A stretch of DNA of 64,000 nucleotides from Chloroflexota bacterium (GTDB lineage: Bacteria; Chloroflexota; Chloroflexia; Chloroflexales; Herpetosiphonaceae), in assembly GCA_020161265.1 (NCBI GenBank), contig JAIUOC010000010.1, positions 124,001 through 188,000 on the forward strand, read 5' to 3'. This document shows positions 26,482 to 36,564 of this stretch, piece after piece. The notes under the pieces are model-generated. The model did not search any database. It saw nothing but the letters and a program-made list of their open reading frames with translations, and was not told where the DNA came from. The number at the start of each line of letters is the position of its first letter. Positions within the stretch are counted from its first letter, which is position 1. A program made the translations under genes and the position numbers.

Positions 26482-27765
26482 ATGCCCCACGCTGATCAAT
26501 TAATTATCAATATAGGTCGCTTGGTTACTGGCCCGCAAGCACCTTTACGCGGCCAGCATTTGGCCCAATTAACCTGTATCGATCAAGCTGCCGTCGCTGT
26601 CCAAGCAGGCAACATCGTGGCGCTTGGTAGTCAGGCCGAGCTTGGCGCTTGGACAGCCGATCAAACGATTGATGCAGGTGGTTATTTGGCAATCCCAGGC
26701 TTTGTCGATCCTCACACCCACGCTTGTTACGCAGGAGATCGCGCCCATGAGTTCGAACTTCGGATCAAAGGCGCAAGCTATAGCGAGTTAATGGCGGCTG
26801 GTGGTGGAATTATGTCAACAGTTCGAGCAACACGAGCGGCGAGCAAAGCCGAATTAGTTGCCCAAACCCGCCCACGGCTTGATCAATTATTGGCCCATGG
26901 CACAACCACCGTCGAAATCAAAAGTGGCTATGGGCTTGATACCGCTACCGAATTAACCATGCTCGAAGCGATCGCTGAGCTGGCCCAAACTCATCCAATT
27001 GGTATCGTGCCGACCTTTATGGGAGCACACGCCATTCCCGCCGAGTATCGCGACAATCCAGAAGCGTTTGTAGATTTGGTAGTTGATCAGATGTTGCCTG
27101 CAGTAGCGGCTTGGTGGCAACAGCAAACAATCTGGCAAGAATCCTTAGCCTGCGATATTTTTTGCGAAAATGGGGCCTTTTCAGTTGCCCAAAGCCAACG
27201 TATTTTGGTTAAGGCCAAAGCATTGGGCTTTCGCTTAAAATTGCATGTCGATGAGTTTGAGCCGTTGGGTGGCACGCCGCTGGCGGTCGAACTAGGGGCA
27301 ATCTCGGTTGATCACTTGGTTGCCACGCCACCCGAACATATTGCGATCTTGGCAAATTCGGAAACGGTTGGCGTTTCGTTGCCTGGCACGCCGTTTGGTT
27401 TGGGCAAGAGCCAATTCAGCCCAGCCCGCAGTTTAATCGAAGCTAACGGAATTTTGGCCCTAGCCACCGATTGTAATCCAGGCACCAGCCCTTGTGAATC
27501 GATGCCGATGGCGATTGCCATTGCTTGTCGCTATTTACGGCTGACTCCAGCTGAGGCCTTGAACGCGGCCACGGTCAATTCAGCGTTTGCGATTCGTCAG
27601 CATGAGCGCGTTGGTAGCTTAGCAGTTGGCATGCAAGCTGATCTGGCCTTGCTCAACCTGCCCGACGAACGCCATATTGGCTATAAGTTTGGCACAAATC
27701 CAGTCGCCATCGTGATCAAAGCAGGTAAGGTGGTCCATCGGAACCAACTTCACGCTGATCGCTAA
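26482..27765 (+). CDS. hutI: Imidazolonepropionase
   Basis: The 427-residue amidohydrolase opens the imidazolone ring in the third step of histidine degradation. It shows the metal-binding [12 protein letters not shown], the [14 protein letters not shown] segment, [21 protein letters not shown] and the late [16 protein letters not shown] at 26471-26477 precedes ATG 26482, so the longer frame from 26431 is rejected. The last 50 bases overlap the convergent kinase gene. It acts directly after HutU, encoded 13 kb upstream. Confidence 0.95.
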   Translation: MPHADQLIINIGRLVTGPQAPLRGQHLAQLTCIDQAAVAVQAGNIVALGSQAELGAWTADQTIDAGGYLAIPGFVDPHTHACYAGDRAHEFELRIKGASYSELMAAGGGIMSTVRATRAASKAELVAQTRPRLDQLLAHGTTTVEIKSGYGLDTATELTMLEAIAELAQTHPIGIVPTFMGAHAIPAEYRDNPEAFVDLVVDQMLPAVAAWWQQQTIWQESLACDIFCENGAFSVAQSQRILVKAKALGFRLKLHVDEFEPLGGTPLAVELGAISVDHLVATPPEHIAILANSETVGVSLPGTPFGLGKSQFSPARSLIEANGILALATDCNPGTSPCESMPMAIAIACRYLRLTPAEALNAATVNSAFAIRQHERVGSLAVGMQADLALLNLPDERHIGYKFGTNPVAIVIKAGKVVHRNQLHADR

Positions 27766-30073
27766 ATGGCTGCTCGACCCATGGCAACTTGACAATAAAG
27801 GTTGAGCCATGGCCTAGCTCGCTAGTCACTTCAATATCGCCGCCCATTAATTTGCACAGATTACGACTAATCGCCAAGCCAAGCCCAGTGCCGCCATATT
27901 TGCGCGTCGTTGAGGCATCGGCTTGGCTAAAATTTTGAAACAAATTGGCAACTTGCTCAGCCGTCATCCCAATGCCTGTATCGCAAACCCGTATTTGCAA
28001 ACAAGCAGGCTCATCGGTTTCATCAAGAAACAGCGATAGCGAAATTGTGCCATGGTCAGTGAATTTGGCAGCATTGCCCAACAAATTGATCAACACCCGC
28101 CGCAACTTGGAAATATCAGTCCAAAACATCAAGTTATGGTAAGTTTGATCGATCATCAAGCTATTGTGGTTGCGGTCAATCTGTGGGCGCACCGTCGTAA
28201 TCACATCATTTAATAGAATGCTGACCCGCGTTTGCTCCCAATAGACTGGCATTTTGCCCGCCTCAATTTTCGAAAGATCCAGCACATCGTTGATTAAGCC
28301 CAACAAATGCGCTCCGGCTGAGCGAATCCGATCCAAATCGGCTAAATAAATTTGGTCGTTGGAATCAAGCAAATCTTCGCGCATCACATCGGCATAGCCA
28401 ATAATCGCGGTGAGCGGGGTGCGTAATTCGTGGCTCATATTGGCCAAGAATTGGCTTTTGGTTTGGCTGGCAGCCTCGGCAGCATCCTTAGCGCGGCTTA
28501 GCTCGCGAGTCAGTTGTTGCTGGGTTTGGTAGACATGGGCATTGCCAATTGCAAACGAAATTTGAGCGGTAGCCGCTTCCATCAACTCCGAATGCTCCTG
28601 GCGAAAATGATCAACCTCTGAGTGCAATAGCATCAAAATGCCCAAAATTCCAGCCGTGCCAAAAATCGGCAAGGCCAGCACCGAACGCGCATTGTAAGGC
28701 GCATTTGGCAAATGCAACCAGCGATCATCAGTGTGGGTGTCTTTGATCAAAGCAATTTGATTGTGGGCGACGATCCAGCCTGCTAAGCCTTGGCGCATCA
28801 CCCGCCCAACCAAATTTTGCTGCTCGATGCGCGTGGCTTTTTCGCGGGCCAAAATGCTATGAGTCACCATTTGATGCTGGTCGAGCAGAAAAATACTGCC
28901 TTGCTCAGCTGTCGTTAAGTGCAATGCCACATCAAGTGTGCTTTGCAAGGTCTGGTCAAGATCAATTTGGGCGCTGGTGGCGCGGGCCACTTCAACCAAG
29001 CCAGCAAATAAATTACGTTGTGAGCGCAGCAAATCTTCGTATTGATGGCGCTCGGTAATATCGCGCAGCAACAGCAAATGGCCAAGATAGCGATTGCGAT
29101 CGCTCAGTGGCGATAATTGCACATCGAGCACTAATTTTTTCTCATCACGATGGAGCGTATATTCCCAACGCAAATGCTCATCAGGATCAGCCGCTTGCGG
29201 TGCATCCAAGCGTTCTAAAATGCTTAGTTTAGCCGATTGGCCAATTTGTTGATCAGGCCGAATATCCAACAACTTACCAGCCGTGGCGTTCATATCCATC
29301 ACGCGGCGCTTAGCATCGAGAAAAATCACGCCCTCGCTGAGATTTTCCATCAAAATATGCCGGGCAATTGGAATCGTATCGAACAAACGGTAGCGTAACG
29401 CGCCCCAAGCCAAGGCAACCGTGCTAATCACAAAGCCAAACGGCGTTAAATCAAGGTACGGAAATGGCCGATAGCCTAAAATATGAAACGCATTGGTGAC
29501 CCATGGTGCAATTGCACTTAAAATTAATGCAATAATTTGATTTTGATACAGCGATGAAGAAAGCACCAACGCTTGCAATAAAATTAACGTGCCAGCTGCC
29601 ATAAACACATATGAATAAGCCGTATGCACCCAAAACCATGGTCCATAATAGGTTTGGAGCATCGTATATTCGCCATACATCGCAATTTCAGTTTTTGTCC
29701 AAATCAAATGATGCCATTCGTTCGTCCAGACTAAAACAATGGTAATTGCAGGAATAATCATGGCATATAAAAAACTACGCTTAGTGACAAAACGCTCTTG
29801 TCCGGTGTAATATAAAGCATACGCCACCCAAGCTACTGGTGGCGTAGCAATGCCTAAATATTGAGTTTTAGCAAAAATAACTTTAGTCGCTAAATCAACA
29901 CTGACCAATTCCCACGCATAGCCCAACGTCCAAAAAGCAACAGTGAAAGCTAAAATAGCAAACGGCCACATCTGTGAAACAAAGCGGCGACGTGAGACAA
30001 TAATTGCGATTGCAAACGAAACGCTGCTCGCAATCAAGGTGGGAAAGGTATACGATGGAATTTGCCAGTGCAT
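27716..30073 (-). CDS. Sensor histidine kinase: 7TM input, PAS, GAF, HisKA, HATPase
   Basis: The 785-residue protein starts with about seven transmembrane helices (1-215, the 7TM histidine-kinase input type). A PAS domain follows at ~225-345 ([20 protein letters not shown]), then GAF at ~365-515, HisKA with [19 protein letters not shown] at ~545, and HATPase with [22 protein letters not shown] and [12 protein letters not shown]. It should sense a membrane or extracellular signal and autophosphorylate. It starts 14 bases after the receiver-cyclase gene on the same strand, which makes the two genes upstream likely outputs. Its 3' end overlaps hutI by 50 bases. Confidence 0.93.
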   Translation of the reverse strand: MHWQIPSYTFPTLIASSVSFAIAIIVSRRRFVSQMWPFAILAFTVAFWTLGYAWELVSVDLATKVIFAKTQYLGIATPPVAWVAYALYYTGQERFVTKRSFLYAMIIPAITIVLVWTNEWHHLIWTKTEIAMYGEYTMLQTYYGPWFWVHTAYSYVFMAAGTLILLQALVLSSSLYQNQIIALILSAIAPWVTNAFHILGYRPFPYLDLTPFGFVISTVALAWGALRYRLFDTIPIARHILMENLSEGVIFLDAKRRVMDMNATAGKLLDIRPDQQIGQSAKLSILERLDAPQAADPDEHLRWEYTLHRDEKKLVLDVQLSPLSDRNRYLGHLLLLRDITERHQYEDLLRSQRNLFAGLVEVARATSAQIDLDQTLQSTLDVALHLTTAEQGSIFLLDQHQMVTHSILAREKATRIEQQNLVGRVMRQGLAGWIVAHNQIALIKDTHTDDRWLHLPNAPYNARSVLALPIFGTAGILGILMLLHSEVDHFRQEHSELMEAATAQISFAIGNAHVYQTQQQLTRELSRAKDAAEAASQTKSQFLANMSHELRTPLTAIIGYADVMREDLLDSNDQIYLADLDRIRSAGAHLLGLINDVLDLSKIEAGKMPVYWEQTRVSILLNDVITTVRPQIDRNHNSLMIDQTYHNLMFWTDISKLRRVLINLLGNAAKFTDHGTISLSLFLDETDEPACLQIRVCDTGIGMTAEQVANLFQNFSQADASTTRKYGGTGLGLAISRNLCKLMGGDIEVTSELGHGSTFIVKLPWVEQPFSDQREVGSDGPPYLL

Positions 30074-30087
30074 AACAATTCCTAAGC

Positions 30088-31155
30088 TTAATGATGCCGA
30101 TGGCGATTAAGAATATAGGTCGTGCGCGTGCCGAGATGTTTCATTTCGACCCCATGGCGTGGCTGCAAACTAAAATGCTCATGATCTTGCAACAAGGCAT
30201 AGGTTTCGGCGCTAACCTGAATCGTGTTGGGATGAGCGCTACTTTCCATGCGACTGGCAATATTGACGGTATCGCCCCACAAATCGTAGCTAAATTTGAT
30301 TGTGCCAATGACGCCTGCGACAACTGGCCCGCTATGAATGCCAATGCGCATTTGTAAAGGCTGGCCGTTGGGCATCGTAATTTGTTCAATCGCGGCCAAC
30401 ACCGACGTAGCAAAGAGCGCCAAACGTTCGGCATGGTCGGGCTGGGCAATTGGCAAGCCAGCAGCAACCATATAGGCATCGCCGATGGTTTTGATCTTCT
30501 CCAAGCCAGCATCAAGCGTCATCTGATCAAAAAGTGAGAACAAACTATTCAGCCACGCTACCAGTTCTTGGGCATTGATATGGCCTGACAACTCGGTAAA
30601 ACCAACAATATCAGCAAATAATACGCTGACACTGCTAAAATATTCGGCGATGTTGGCTTGTTGATCTTTGAGTTGGTCGGCGATGGTTTGCGGCAGAATA
30701 TTGCGCAAAAGGCGGTTGGATTGGGCTTGTTCTAAGGCGATTGCTTGCAGATAGGCTTGTTCTTGGTCGTGCAAACGTTTTTTTTCCAACGAAGCTTCGA
30801 TCCGTGCTCGCAGCAAGGTCGTATTAAATGGCTTGGCCAAATAATCCTCAGCACCCATTTGAATGCCCTTAACCACGTTTTCCATATCATCAGCTGCCGA
30901 AACAATAATCACCGGAATATGGCGTAATTGTTCGTTCTGTTTGAGGTTTTGCAAGACCTCAAAGCCATTCATCACAGGCATCATAATATCCAGCAGCATG
31001 AGATCGATCGTATGGCTTTGAACATAATCAAGTGCTTGCTGACCATTCTCAGCAAGCACTACTCCATAATTGCGCCGCAATAGTTGGCGTTGCAGCAAAT
31101 AGCGGTTATCTTCGCTATCGTCAACAACGAGAATACGAGGTTGGGTTGCGGTCAT
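30088..31155 (-). CDS. Receiver domain fused to class III adenylate cyclase
   Basis: The 355-residue protein has a receiver domain at 1-120 (VVDDSEDN, phosphoacceptor in [18 protein letters not shown]), a helical linker, and a class III cyclase domain at ~175-345. Both metal aspartates appear present ([12 protein letters not shown] and GDAYMVAAG). The purine-selecting positions read Lys in EKIKTIGD and Asp in [14 protein letters not shown]. That is the adenylate rather than guanylate pattern, so cAMP is the predicted product. The start overlaps the upstream receiver stop (ATGA); the 7TM kinase follows after 14 bases. Confidence 0.9.
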   Translation of the reverse strand: MTATQPRILVVDDSEDNRYLLQRQLLRRNYGVVLAENGQQALDYVQSHTIDLMLLDIMMPVMNGFEVLQNLKQNEQLRHIPVIIVSAADDMENVVKGIQMGAEDYLAKPFNTTLLRARIEASLEKKRLHDQEQAYLQAIALEQAQSNRLLRNILPQTIADQLKDQQANIAEYFSSVSVLFADIVGFTELSGHINAQELVAWLNSLFSLFDQMTLDAGLEKIKTIGDAYMVAAGLPIAQPDHAERLALFATSVLAAIEQITMPNGQPLQMRIGIHSGPVVAGVIGTIKFSYDLWGDTVNIASRMESSAHPNTIQVSAETYALLQDHEHFSLQPRHGVEMKHLGTRTTYILNRHRHH

Positions 31156-31523
31156 AGTGGCGTATCCTCGACTAAGGCCTGAATCTTACTAACCAGGCTA
31201 GTAAAGTCAACTGGCTTAATCTCATATTCGTTGCAACCTGCTTCCAAACAGCGCTCTCGATCGCCGGCCATGGCATGGGCAGTTAAACCAATAATCGGAA
31301 TTTGGTTGACAGCTGGATTCGCTTTAATCATGCGAGTTGCCGTCCAGCCATCAACATTTGGCAAACTCATGTCCATCAAAATAATATCGGGCATTAAACT
31401 TTCAACCAAATCGATCGCTTCTTGACCATCGACGGCCACCGAAACCTGAAAATCGCGACGTTCAAGGCGGCGCTTCAACATATCGCGATTCATTTCATGG
31501 TCTTCAACAAGTAGAATATGCAT
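31152..31523 (-). CDS. Single-domain response regulator (CheY-like)
   Basis: The 123-residue receiver has the acidic pair VEDHEMN, phosphoacceptor Asp in DIILMDMSLPNVDG, a conserved Thr in GLTAHAM and Lys in IKPVD. There is no output domain. The ATG at 31523 follows TTGGAG; the longer frame from 31598 is unlikely. It is the first gene of a three-gene operon with the receiver-cyclase (four-base overlap) and the 7TM kinase, and may act in a phosphorelay between them. Confidence 0.9.
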   Translation of the reverse strand: MHILLVEDHEMNRDMLKRRLERRDFQVSVAVDGQEAIDLVESLMPDIILMDMSLPNVDGWTATRMIKANPAVNQIPIIGLTAHAMAGDRERCLEAGCNEYEIKPVDFTSLVSKIQALVEDTPL

Positions 31524-31619
31524 ACAAACTCCAATGCTCGTTGCTCCATGCCGCATCGCGAAGGCTGCTCTGCTGTTGCTAGTGTCGCGATTTGGCATTA
31601 CGAGTCAGTTTACGATCGG

Positions 31620-32927
31620 CTAATCGGGCTGGGCTAGGCCATGGGTTTCACGCGCTTCGGCAGCCACAAACAGCGATCCAGTTACGCAAATGAGGCCAGC
31701 GGCGGATGTGAGTTGTTGGGCCAGCGTTAAGGCCTCGGCCACGCTGTTGGTCTGATGAACCGGGCGATTAACATGCTGCTGAATCAATTCAGCCAGTTTT
31801 TCGGGTGCTAAGGCCCGCGGATGGCGCGAACAGGTTGTGATCAGGTGGGTTGCCGAATTGCTGAGTTGCTGAATAATTGCTTGAATATCTTTGTCGCTTG
31901 ATGTACCTAAAACTAAAGTCAGTGGTCGGTTTGGGTAATTCTGTTTGAGCGCTTGCAGCAGCACCCGCGCCGAATCGCCGTTATGCGCTCCATCAACAAG
32001 CGTCAACGGTTCGTTGGCAATTTGCTCAAACCGAGCTGGCCATTGGGTTGTTGCCAAGCCTTGGCGAATAGCATCATCGCTAATGGGGAAACCTAGCTCA
32101 CGCAAGAGCAATGCGGCGCTGGTGGCAAGTTGGGCATTTTGCATCTGAAAATCACCCTTCAAGCCCAGTTGTTCAGGCACAATCACCAGTGGATATTCAG
32201 CAATTACCCCTGAGGCCTGCTCCTGCAACCCCGCCATCCCTGCAATAAACAACGGAGCCGCTTGCTCAACAGCAACCTGAGCGATCACCTCAGCCGCCTC
32301 GGTTTGCTGCACAGTGCTAATTATTGGCACATGCTGCTTAATGATTCCAGCCTTTTCATAGGCAATTTTGGCTAAGGTATCGCCTAAAATCGCCGTGTGA
32401 TCATAGCTGATCGAAGCAATTACGCTGAGCACAGGGTTAACACTGTTAATCGCATCATAGCGCCCACCTAAGCCAATTTCAAGTACTGCCAACTCGATTG
32501 CCTGCGTAGCAAAGTAGTACAAACCCAAAACCACCCCAATTTCATAGGTGGTTGGTGCACCAACTTCGGGGTCAAGCGGCTCCAGTAGCGGTCGCACCTG
32601 ATTAATCAAATCGACAAGCTGGCTTTGGCTAATTAGCTCACGATTGATTTGCATGCGTTCGCGGTAGGAGTGTAGGTGCGGCGAGCTAAAAAAGCCAACT
32701 TTTAGGCCACTCTGGCGGATAATCGACTCTAAAAAGGCACACGTTGAGCCTTTGCCCTTCGTGCCAGCCACAATCACCGCTGGATAACGCAACTGCGGAT
32801 TGCCCAACAACTCCAGCATCGCCTTGACCCGTGGCAAATTAAATTCGGTCGGATTTTTGGGTAACTTCTTCTCGCTATCGAGGAAACTGTAGATCCAATC
32901 CATGGCATCTTGATATGTTTGCAGCAT
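31620..32927 (-). CDS. folC: Folylpolyglutamate synthase / dihydrofolate synthase
   Basis: The 435-residue Mur-ligase-fold enzyme adds glutamate to folates and may also join dihydropteroate to glutamate. It has the P-loop GTKGKGSTCAF at ~56, the substrate loop FFSSPHLHSYRERMQ, LEIGLGGRYDA and the C-terminal LVDGAHNGDS. Length agrees with FolC. It is upstream of the receiver operon on the same strand with about 100 bases between. It is not clearly linked to it. Confidence 0.93.
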   Translation of the reverse strand: MLQTYQDAMDWIYSFLDSEKKLPKNPTEFNLPRVKAMLELLGNPQLRYPAVIVAGTKGKGSTCAFLESIIRQSGLKVGFFSSPHLHSYRERMQINRELISQSQLVDLINQVRPLLEPLDPEVGAPTTYEIGVVLGLYYFATQAIELAVLEIGLGGRYDAINSVNPVLSVIASISYDHTAILGDTLAKIAYEKAGIIKQHVPIISTVQQTEAAEVIAQVAVEQAAPLFIAGMAGLQEQASGVIAEYPLVIVPEQLGLKGDFQMQNAQLATSAALLLRELGFPISDDAIRQGLATTQWPARFEQIANEPLTLVDGAHNGDSARVLLQALKQNYPNRPLTLVLGTSSDKDIQAIIQQLSNSATHLITTCSRHPRALAPEKLAELIQQHVNRPVHQTNSVAEALTLAQQLTSAAGLICVTGSLFVAAEARETHGLAQPD

Positions 32928-33001
32928 CGACGCTTGCTCCAGCTAAATCATATGCTGCTTAGTGTACAACCAATAGCGGTTTATGTGCATTTAACCACAA
33001 A

Positions 33002-33029
33002 ACCCCGCGACCAGTGCTAGTCGCGGGGT
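33002..33029 (-). terminator. Terminator after the NarL-type kinase gene
   Basis: ACCCCGCGAC pairs with GTCGCGGGGT around an eight-base loop. On the minus strand TTTTG follows. It lies about 15 bases after the stop at 33045. Confidence 0.75.
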
Positions 33030-33044
33030 CAGTACCGATCGAAT

Positions 33045-34799
33045 CTAAATACTGCTGGCATCAAGCGGTACAATAACCCGAACGGTTGTACCAGCACCAA
33101 CTGCTGAGGTCATTTCGGCGCTCCCACCAACCATGCGTGCCCGTTCATCAATATTTAAGAGGCCAAACGAGCCACGTTTGCTGTAGTTAGCCCGAACTGC
33201 TTGCAAATCGAAGCCTTTGCCATCATCCTGAACAGTGGCCATCAACTCATCGCCTTGGCGGGTTAGCCGAATCCAGATATGTTTGGCTTGGGCATGTTTC
33301 ATGGCATTGTTGCTAGCTTCTTGAATAATGTTGAACAAAGTGCCTTCACGTTTGGCATCAAGCCGTAATTCACCGACGGTTTCTTCGAGTAATACCTGAG
33401 TCGGGCCATCTTTGAAGCGGGTTACATATTCGCGCAGGGTTGCGACGAGGCCTTGGCTATCCAGAGTCAAGGGGCGCAACTCGAACAAAAGCGTGCGAAT
33501 ATCGTAGGTGGTGCGGCGGGCTAATTCGCCCATTTTGGTCAACTCTTGCATTACGCGGCTTGGTTCGCGCTCCAACAAACGCTTGACAAACTCAATATTC
33601 ATGGTGATGGCGGCCACTGATTGGGCGGGGCCATCGTGCAAATCGCGGGCGAGTTGTTGACGCACTTCTTCTTCTTTGCTAATTAGTTTGGTGCGTTCAT
33701 CGCGCAATTCGCCAACCAATTGGGCATTGAGCATGGCAATAATTGCATAATTGGCCAACGCCGAAACCATACCCAATTCATCTTCATTGATTTCGTTGCG
33801 ATCAACCCCGACAACCACGATACCGTAGTTGCGACGGCCTGCGCTCAGCGGCACACAGCAAACACAGGCACAGTTTTGCATCGAAGGCACGCTACTCAAG
33901 GCATGCGATTGGCGCAAATCGTTCAAAATGCGCGGCGTGCCTGAAGCCAGAATCGAGGCCATAATCCCGGTTGGCTCAATCGCAATCCGTAAATTGAGAT
34001 CGCCAGAGCCAACCCCAACACCAGCAGCAACATACAATTCATCTGGTTCGCCAGTTGGCAATAATACGACACTGCTGCGGCCATTGATCAAACGAATTGA
34101 TTCGGTTACGGTGGCATCAAGCACGGTTTGAAAATTCATCGTCGTGCTGAGCTTATAGGCAACTTCGTAAAGTGCCCGCATGCGGTCACGATACGATTCA
34201 GCATCACGTTGAGCGCTATCGACATCGCGCCGTGCTGCAATCACATGTTCGCGGTTGATTTCGCTGGATTGACCAGAAAGCGTGCTGACCAACCACGACA
34301 CCAAAATCAAAGCTGTGCAGTTGACCGCAATGCTAACAAACATCTCTTCGCTGCCAACATTGCTAGCATCGCCAAAGCGCCGATACAACGTAATGCCTGC
34401 ATAGACAACTGCTGCCCCAACGCCTGTACCAACTGCTTGGGCAGGTGAACGATTGGTTGAAGCCCAAACCGTGGGCAGCATAATTAATGCTACCAACAAG
34501 GCTGGGGGCAGACCACTAAACAAGGCAAAGAGCGCAATAAAGCCAAAATCAACAATGAAGATCCACGATGGCAGGTTGCGAAAGCGTGGCACAAAAGCCA
34601 AACTAGCCATCGCGATGCCATAAATCGCATAGGCCCACCAAATTAAGCCAAATGGAGTGGTTGGCGGAACAACCGTATGTTGATCGATACGAGCGCCGAC
34701 GACCAAAATTAAGCCAAGGCTAATCAACCGCACCAAGCTAAATAATGGATCACCGGACATTAATAGTCGTGGTGTAATGCGTGGGACGGAGATAGACAT
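33045..34799 (-). CDS. NarL-type sensor histidine kinase with membrane and GAF input
   Basis: The 584-residue protein has about six transmembrane helices in the first 190 residues. A coiled coil leads to a GAF domain at ~225-370, then HisKA_3 with the phosphoacceptor His in QQLARDLHDGPAQSVAAI (~400), and HATPase with EASNNAMKHAQA and DDGKGFD. Such kinases normally phosphorylate LuxR/NarL-type regulators, none of which is in the window. ATG 34799 follows GAGGAA. It lies 28 bases after the ECF sigma gene and is probably co-transcribed with it. Confidence 0.92.
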   Translation of the reverse strand: MSISVPRITPRLLMSGDPLFSLVRLISLGLILVVGARIDQHTVVPPTTPFGLIWWAYAIYGIAMASLAFVPRFRNLPSWIFIVDFGFIALFALFSGLPPALLVALIMLPTVWASTNRSPAQAVGTGVGAAVVYAGITLYRRFGDASNVGSEEMFVSIAVNCTALILVSWLVSTLSGQSSEINREHVIAARRDVDSAQRDAESYRDRMRALYEVAYKLSTTMNFQTVLDATVTESIRLINGRSSVVLLPTGEPDELYVAAGVGVGSGDLNLRIAIEPTGIMASILASGTPRILNDLRQSHALSSVPSMQNCACVCCVPLSAGRRNYGIVVVGVDRNEINEDELGMVSALANYAIIAMLNAQLVGELRDERTKLISKEEEVRQQLARDLHDGPAQSVAAITMNIEFVKRLLEREPSRVMQELTKMGELARRTTYDIRTLLFELRPLTLDSQGLVATLREYVTRFKDGPTQVLLEETVGELRLDAKREGTLFNIIQEASNNAMKHAQAKHIWIRLTRQGDELMATVQDDGKGFDLQAVRANYSKRGSFGLLNIDERARMVGGSAEMTSAVGAGTTVRVIVPLDASSI

Positions 34800-34827
34800 G
34801 GTTGAATCTTCCTCGGCACTAACTATC

Positions 34828-35439
34828 TTAGAAGGAAATTCCGTCAATCAGTGGTTCGCCCTCGATTGCAGCTTGGTGCAGCTGATCTTTGAGGATCTTA
34901 CGGGCATAAAACAGCCGCGATTTAATCGTTCCCTCAGGGCATTCTAGAATTTCGGCAATCTCCGTTAGGGAGTAATCGTGAAAATAATGTAAGACTAAAA
35001 CCGCGCGATGCTGGGGTGAAAGGCGCTCTAGGGTTTGGCGCACCACATCTTGCATCTCGCGGCGTTCAGCAACCACATCGGGCGCAGAACGCGAGCTAGC
35101 CCGCAAGCGCTCGGCCAATTGATGAAATGGCTCGTACCATGGGCGTTGGCGCTTGATGCGGCTATAGCACAAATTCACCGTTACGCGATAGAGCCAAGGG
35201 GCCAGTGGCATGCTGCCATCAAGCTTTTTGGCGTGGCGATACAACCGATAAAAACAATCTTGCAAAACCTCTTCGGCCAGTTGCTGATCGCGGGTAATGC
35301 CCAAGGCCGTCTGGAACAATTGCTGGCGATAGCGATCAAACAATTGTTGCAACGCCAACATATCGTTGTTGGTGGTAATTGCCTCCAACAAAACAGCATC
35401 ACTTCGCTCTGATTGTGCGTGATCGTCAGCGATGGCCAT
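34828..35439 (-). CDS. ECF-type RNA polymerase sigma factor
   Basis: The 203-residue protein has sigma region 2 at ~20-90 (LFDRYRQQLFQTALGI, LAEEVLQDCFYRLYRH, PLAPWLYRVTVNLCYSRIKR) and region 4 at ~125-185 (LSPQHRAVLVLHYFHDYSLTEIAEIL, GTIKSRLFYARKIL). It directs RNA polymerase to a specific promoter set. ATG 35439 is chosen because a TATAAT lies upstream at 35496-35491 and alignment begins there; its ribosome-binding site is weak. No anti-sigma gene is adjacent. A histidine kinase gene follows on the same strand. Confidence 0.88.
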   Translation of the reverse strand: MAIADDHAQSERSDAVLLEAITTNNDMLALQQLFDRYRQQLFQTALGITRDQQLAEEVLQDCFYRLYRHAKKLDGSMPLAPWLYRVTVNLCYSRIKRQRPWYEPFHQLAERLRASSRSAPDVVAERREMQDVVRQTLERLSPQHRAVLVLHYFHDYSLTEIAEILECPEGTIKSRLFYARKILKDQLHQAAIEGEPLIDGISF

Positions 35440-35490
35440 TTGGGTATTCTTTCTATGGTTGTGTGGTTTACGGTGGGCTATTTGTGGCCC

Positions 35491-35496
35491 ATTATA
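35491..35496 (-). promoter_or_regulatory. -10 element for the ECF sigma factor gene
   Basis: The minus strand reads TATAAT at 35496-35491, about 50 bases before the chosen ATG. It lies just past the end of the Doc gene, and so separates the two units. Confidence 0.45.
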
Positions 35497-35515
35497 CCAC
35501 AGCCGTTTTGGCTTT

Positions 35516-35932
35516 TTAGCTACGATTTTCGCCAATTGGCCGCGAATGTTGGGCTAGCCAACTACTGGCAGTTTCATAATCTTGGCGATGCATGGCCAAG
35601 GCGGTGGTAAATTGATCAGCTTCGGCGGCATCAACCGTCAACTGATAGCCATTCAAGGCCAAAAATCGCGCCGTAATCGCCATCGCGATACGTTTGTTGC
35701 CATCCCAAAATGGATGATTACGAATCAGCCCAGCCAACAGCATGCCCGCTTTGGCACACAGCGTTGGAAAAAGCTCCTCGCCAAACATCGATTGAAAGGG
35801 CGTAGCTAAGGCCGAAAGTAATTGTTGAAAGCGCAAAACATCGAAGCTCTCGCCATGTGCTTCGGCAATCGTATCGCGAATGCGTAGGGCTTCTTCAAGC
35901 GTAATATAGTGCAGCGTGGCTTCTTCACTCAT
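35516..35932 (-). CDS. Doc/Fic-family protein (second of a tandem pair)
   Basis: The 138-residue protein has the Doc core motif NHPFWDGNKRIA at ~70, matching the H.F.DGNKR catalytic loop, and the upstream FGEELFPTLCAKAGMLLAGLI helix. Phage P1 Doc phosphorylates EF-Tu; other Fic proteins AMPylate targets. All motif residues look intact. The start overlaps the stop of the other Doc gene by four bases. The two share a layout but differ widely in sequence, so the duplication is old or the genes arrived separately. Confidence 0.88.
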   Translation of the reverse strand: MSEEATLHYITLEEALRIRDTIAEAHGESFDVLRFQQLLSALATPFQSMFGEELFPTLCAKAGMLLAGLIRNHPFWDGNKRIAMAITARFLALNGYQLTVDAAEADQFTTALAMHRQDYETASSWLAQHSRPIGENRS

Positions 35933-36327
35933 ACTTGCTCACAACGTTGTTCGATCCAAGCGGCCTGTTGTTCGCGATCCATGCCACGTTCTGCCGCTAC
36001 CAGCAAAATCCAATCGTAAAGGCTATCGTCGTCGGGCGTATTAAAGGCATAGCCATTCCGAGCCAGAAATTCAATCATCGCCAATAAGGCTGTGCGCTTA
36101 TTGCCATCGCTAAAACAATGACCATGAATCAACGCATCGAATAAAGCAGCAGCTTTGCTAAACGTATCAGGATACAGATCCTCGCCAAACATGGTTTGTT
36201 GGGGCGCAGCCAAGGCCGTGGCTAATTTTTCAAAGCCCTGTTCAGTAATGCCATGAATCCCACCGATCTGCTGAATAACCATCGCTTGGAGCATAAAGGC
36301 ATCGGTCAGGCCCAAATAGCTGGTCAC
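35929..36327 (-). CDS. Doc/Fic-family protein (first of a tandem pair)
   Basis: The 132-residue protein has the Doc motif HGHCFSDGNKRTALLAM at ~68, with the same FGEDLYPDTFSKAAALFDAL helix as its downstream neighbour. The residue after His is Cys rather than Pro, which occurs in Doc proteins. It overlaps the preceding 70-residue gene by four bases and the following Doc gene by four bases. The three are therefore probably one toxin-antitoxin-like operon. Confidence 0.88.
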   Translation of the reverse strand: MTSYLGLTDAFMLQAMVIQQIGGIHGITEQGFEKLATALAAPQQTMFGEDLYPDTFSKAAALFDALIHGHCFSDGNKRTALLAMIEFLARNGYAFNTPDDDSLYDWILLVAAERGMDREQQAAWIEQRCEQV

Positions 36328-36536
36328 AGCAGCCTCCGCAAGGTTTCGGCATATTGGGCCATGGCTTTGCGCACCCGTGGCACAAGCTGCGGGTCTACCT
36401 CAGGCAAGGCTTGCAACGAAAGATAGCCATCGGCATCAAGCTCAACCGCCAATAAGATAGTAGTTTGTTGGCTGGCTCGTAACCATTCGGCCAAATTGGC
36501 GGGCACTTCTTCAGGTTTTAATGTTAATTGTTGCAT
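36324..36536 (-). CDS. Small protein upstream of the Doc pair, candidate antitoxin
   Basis: The 70-residue protein starts MQQLTLKPEEVPANLAEW and ends in an amphipathic helix with VRKAMAQYAETLRRLL. I do not recognise a Phd-type DNA-binding domain. Its position, first in a tightly overlapping operon before two Doc genes, is the classic antitoxin place, so the role is inferred from context. Upstream lies a repeat mosaic that may separate it from the amidotransferase gene. Confidence 0.6.
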   Translation of the reverse strand: MQQLTLKPEEVPANLAEWLRASQQTTILLAVELDADGYLSLQALPEVDPQLVPRVRKAMAQYAETLRRLL

Positions 36537-36564
36537 ATTGCTCGAAATCTATTAATCTCAGTTC

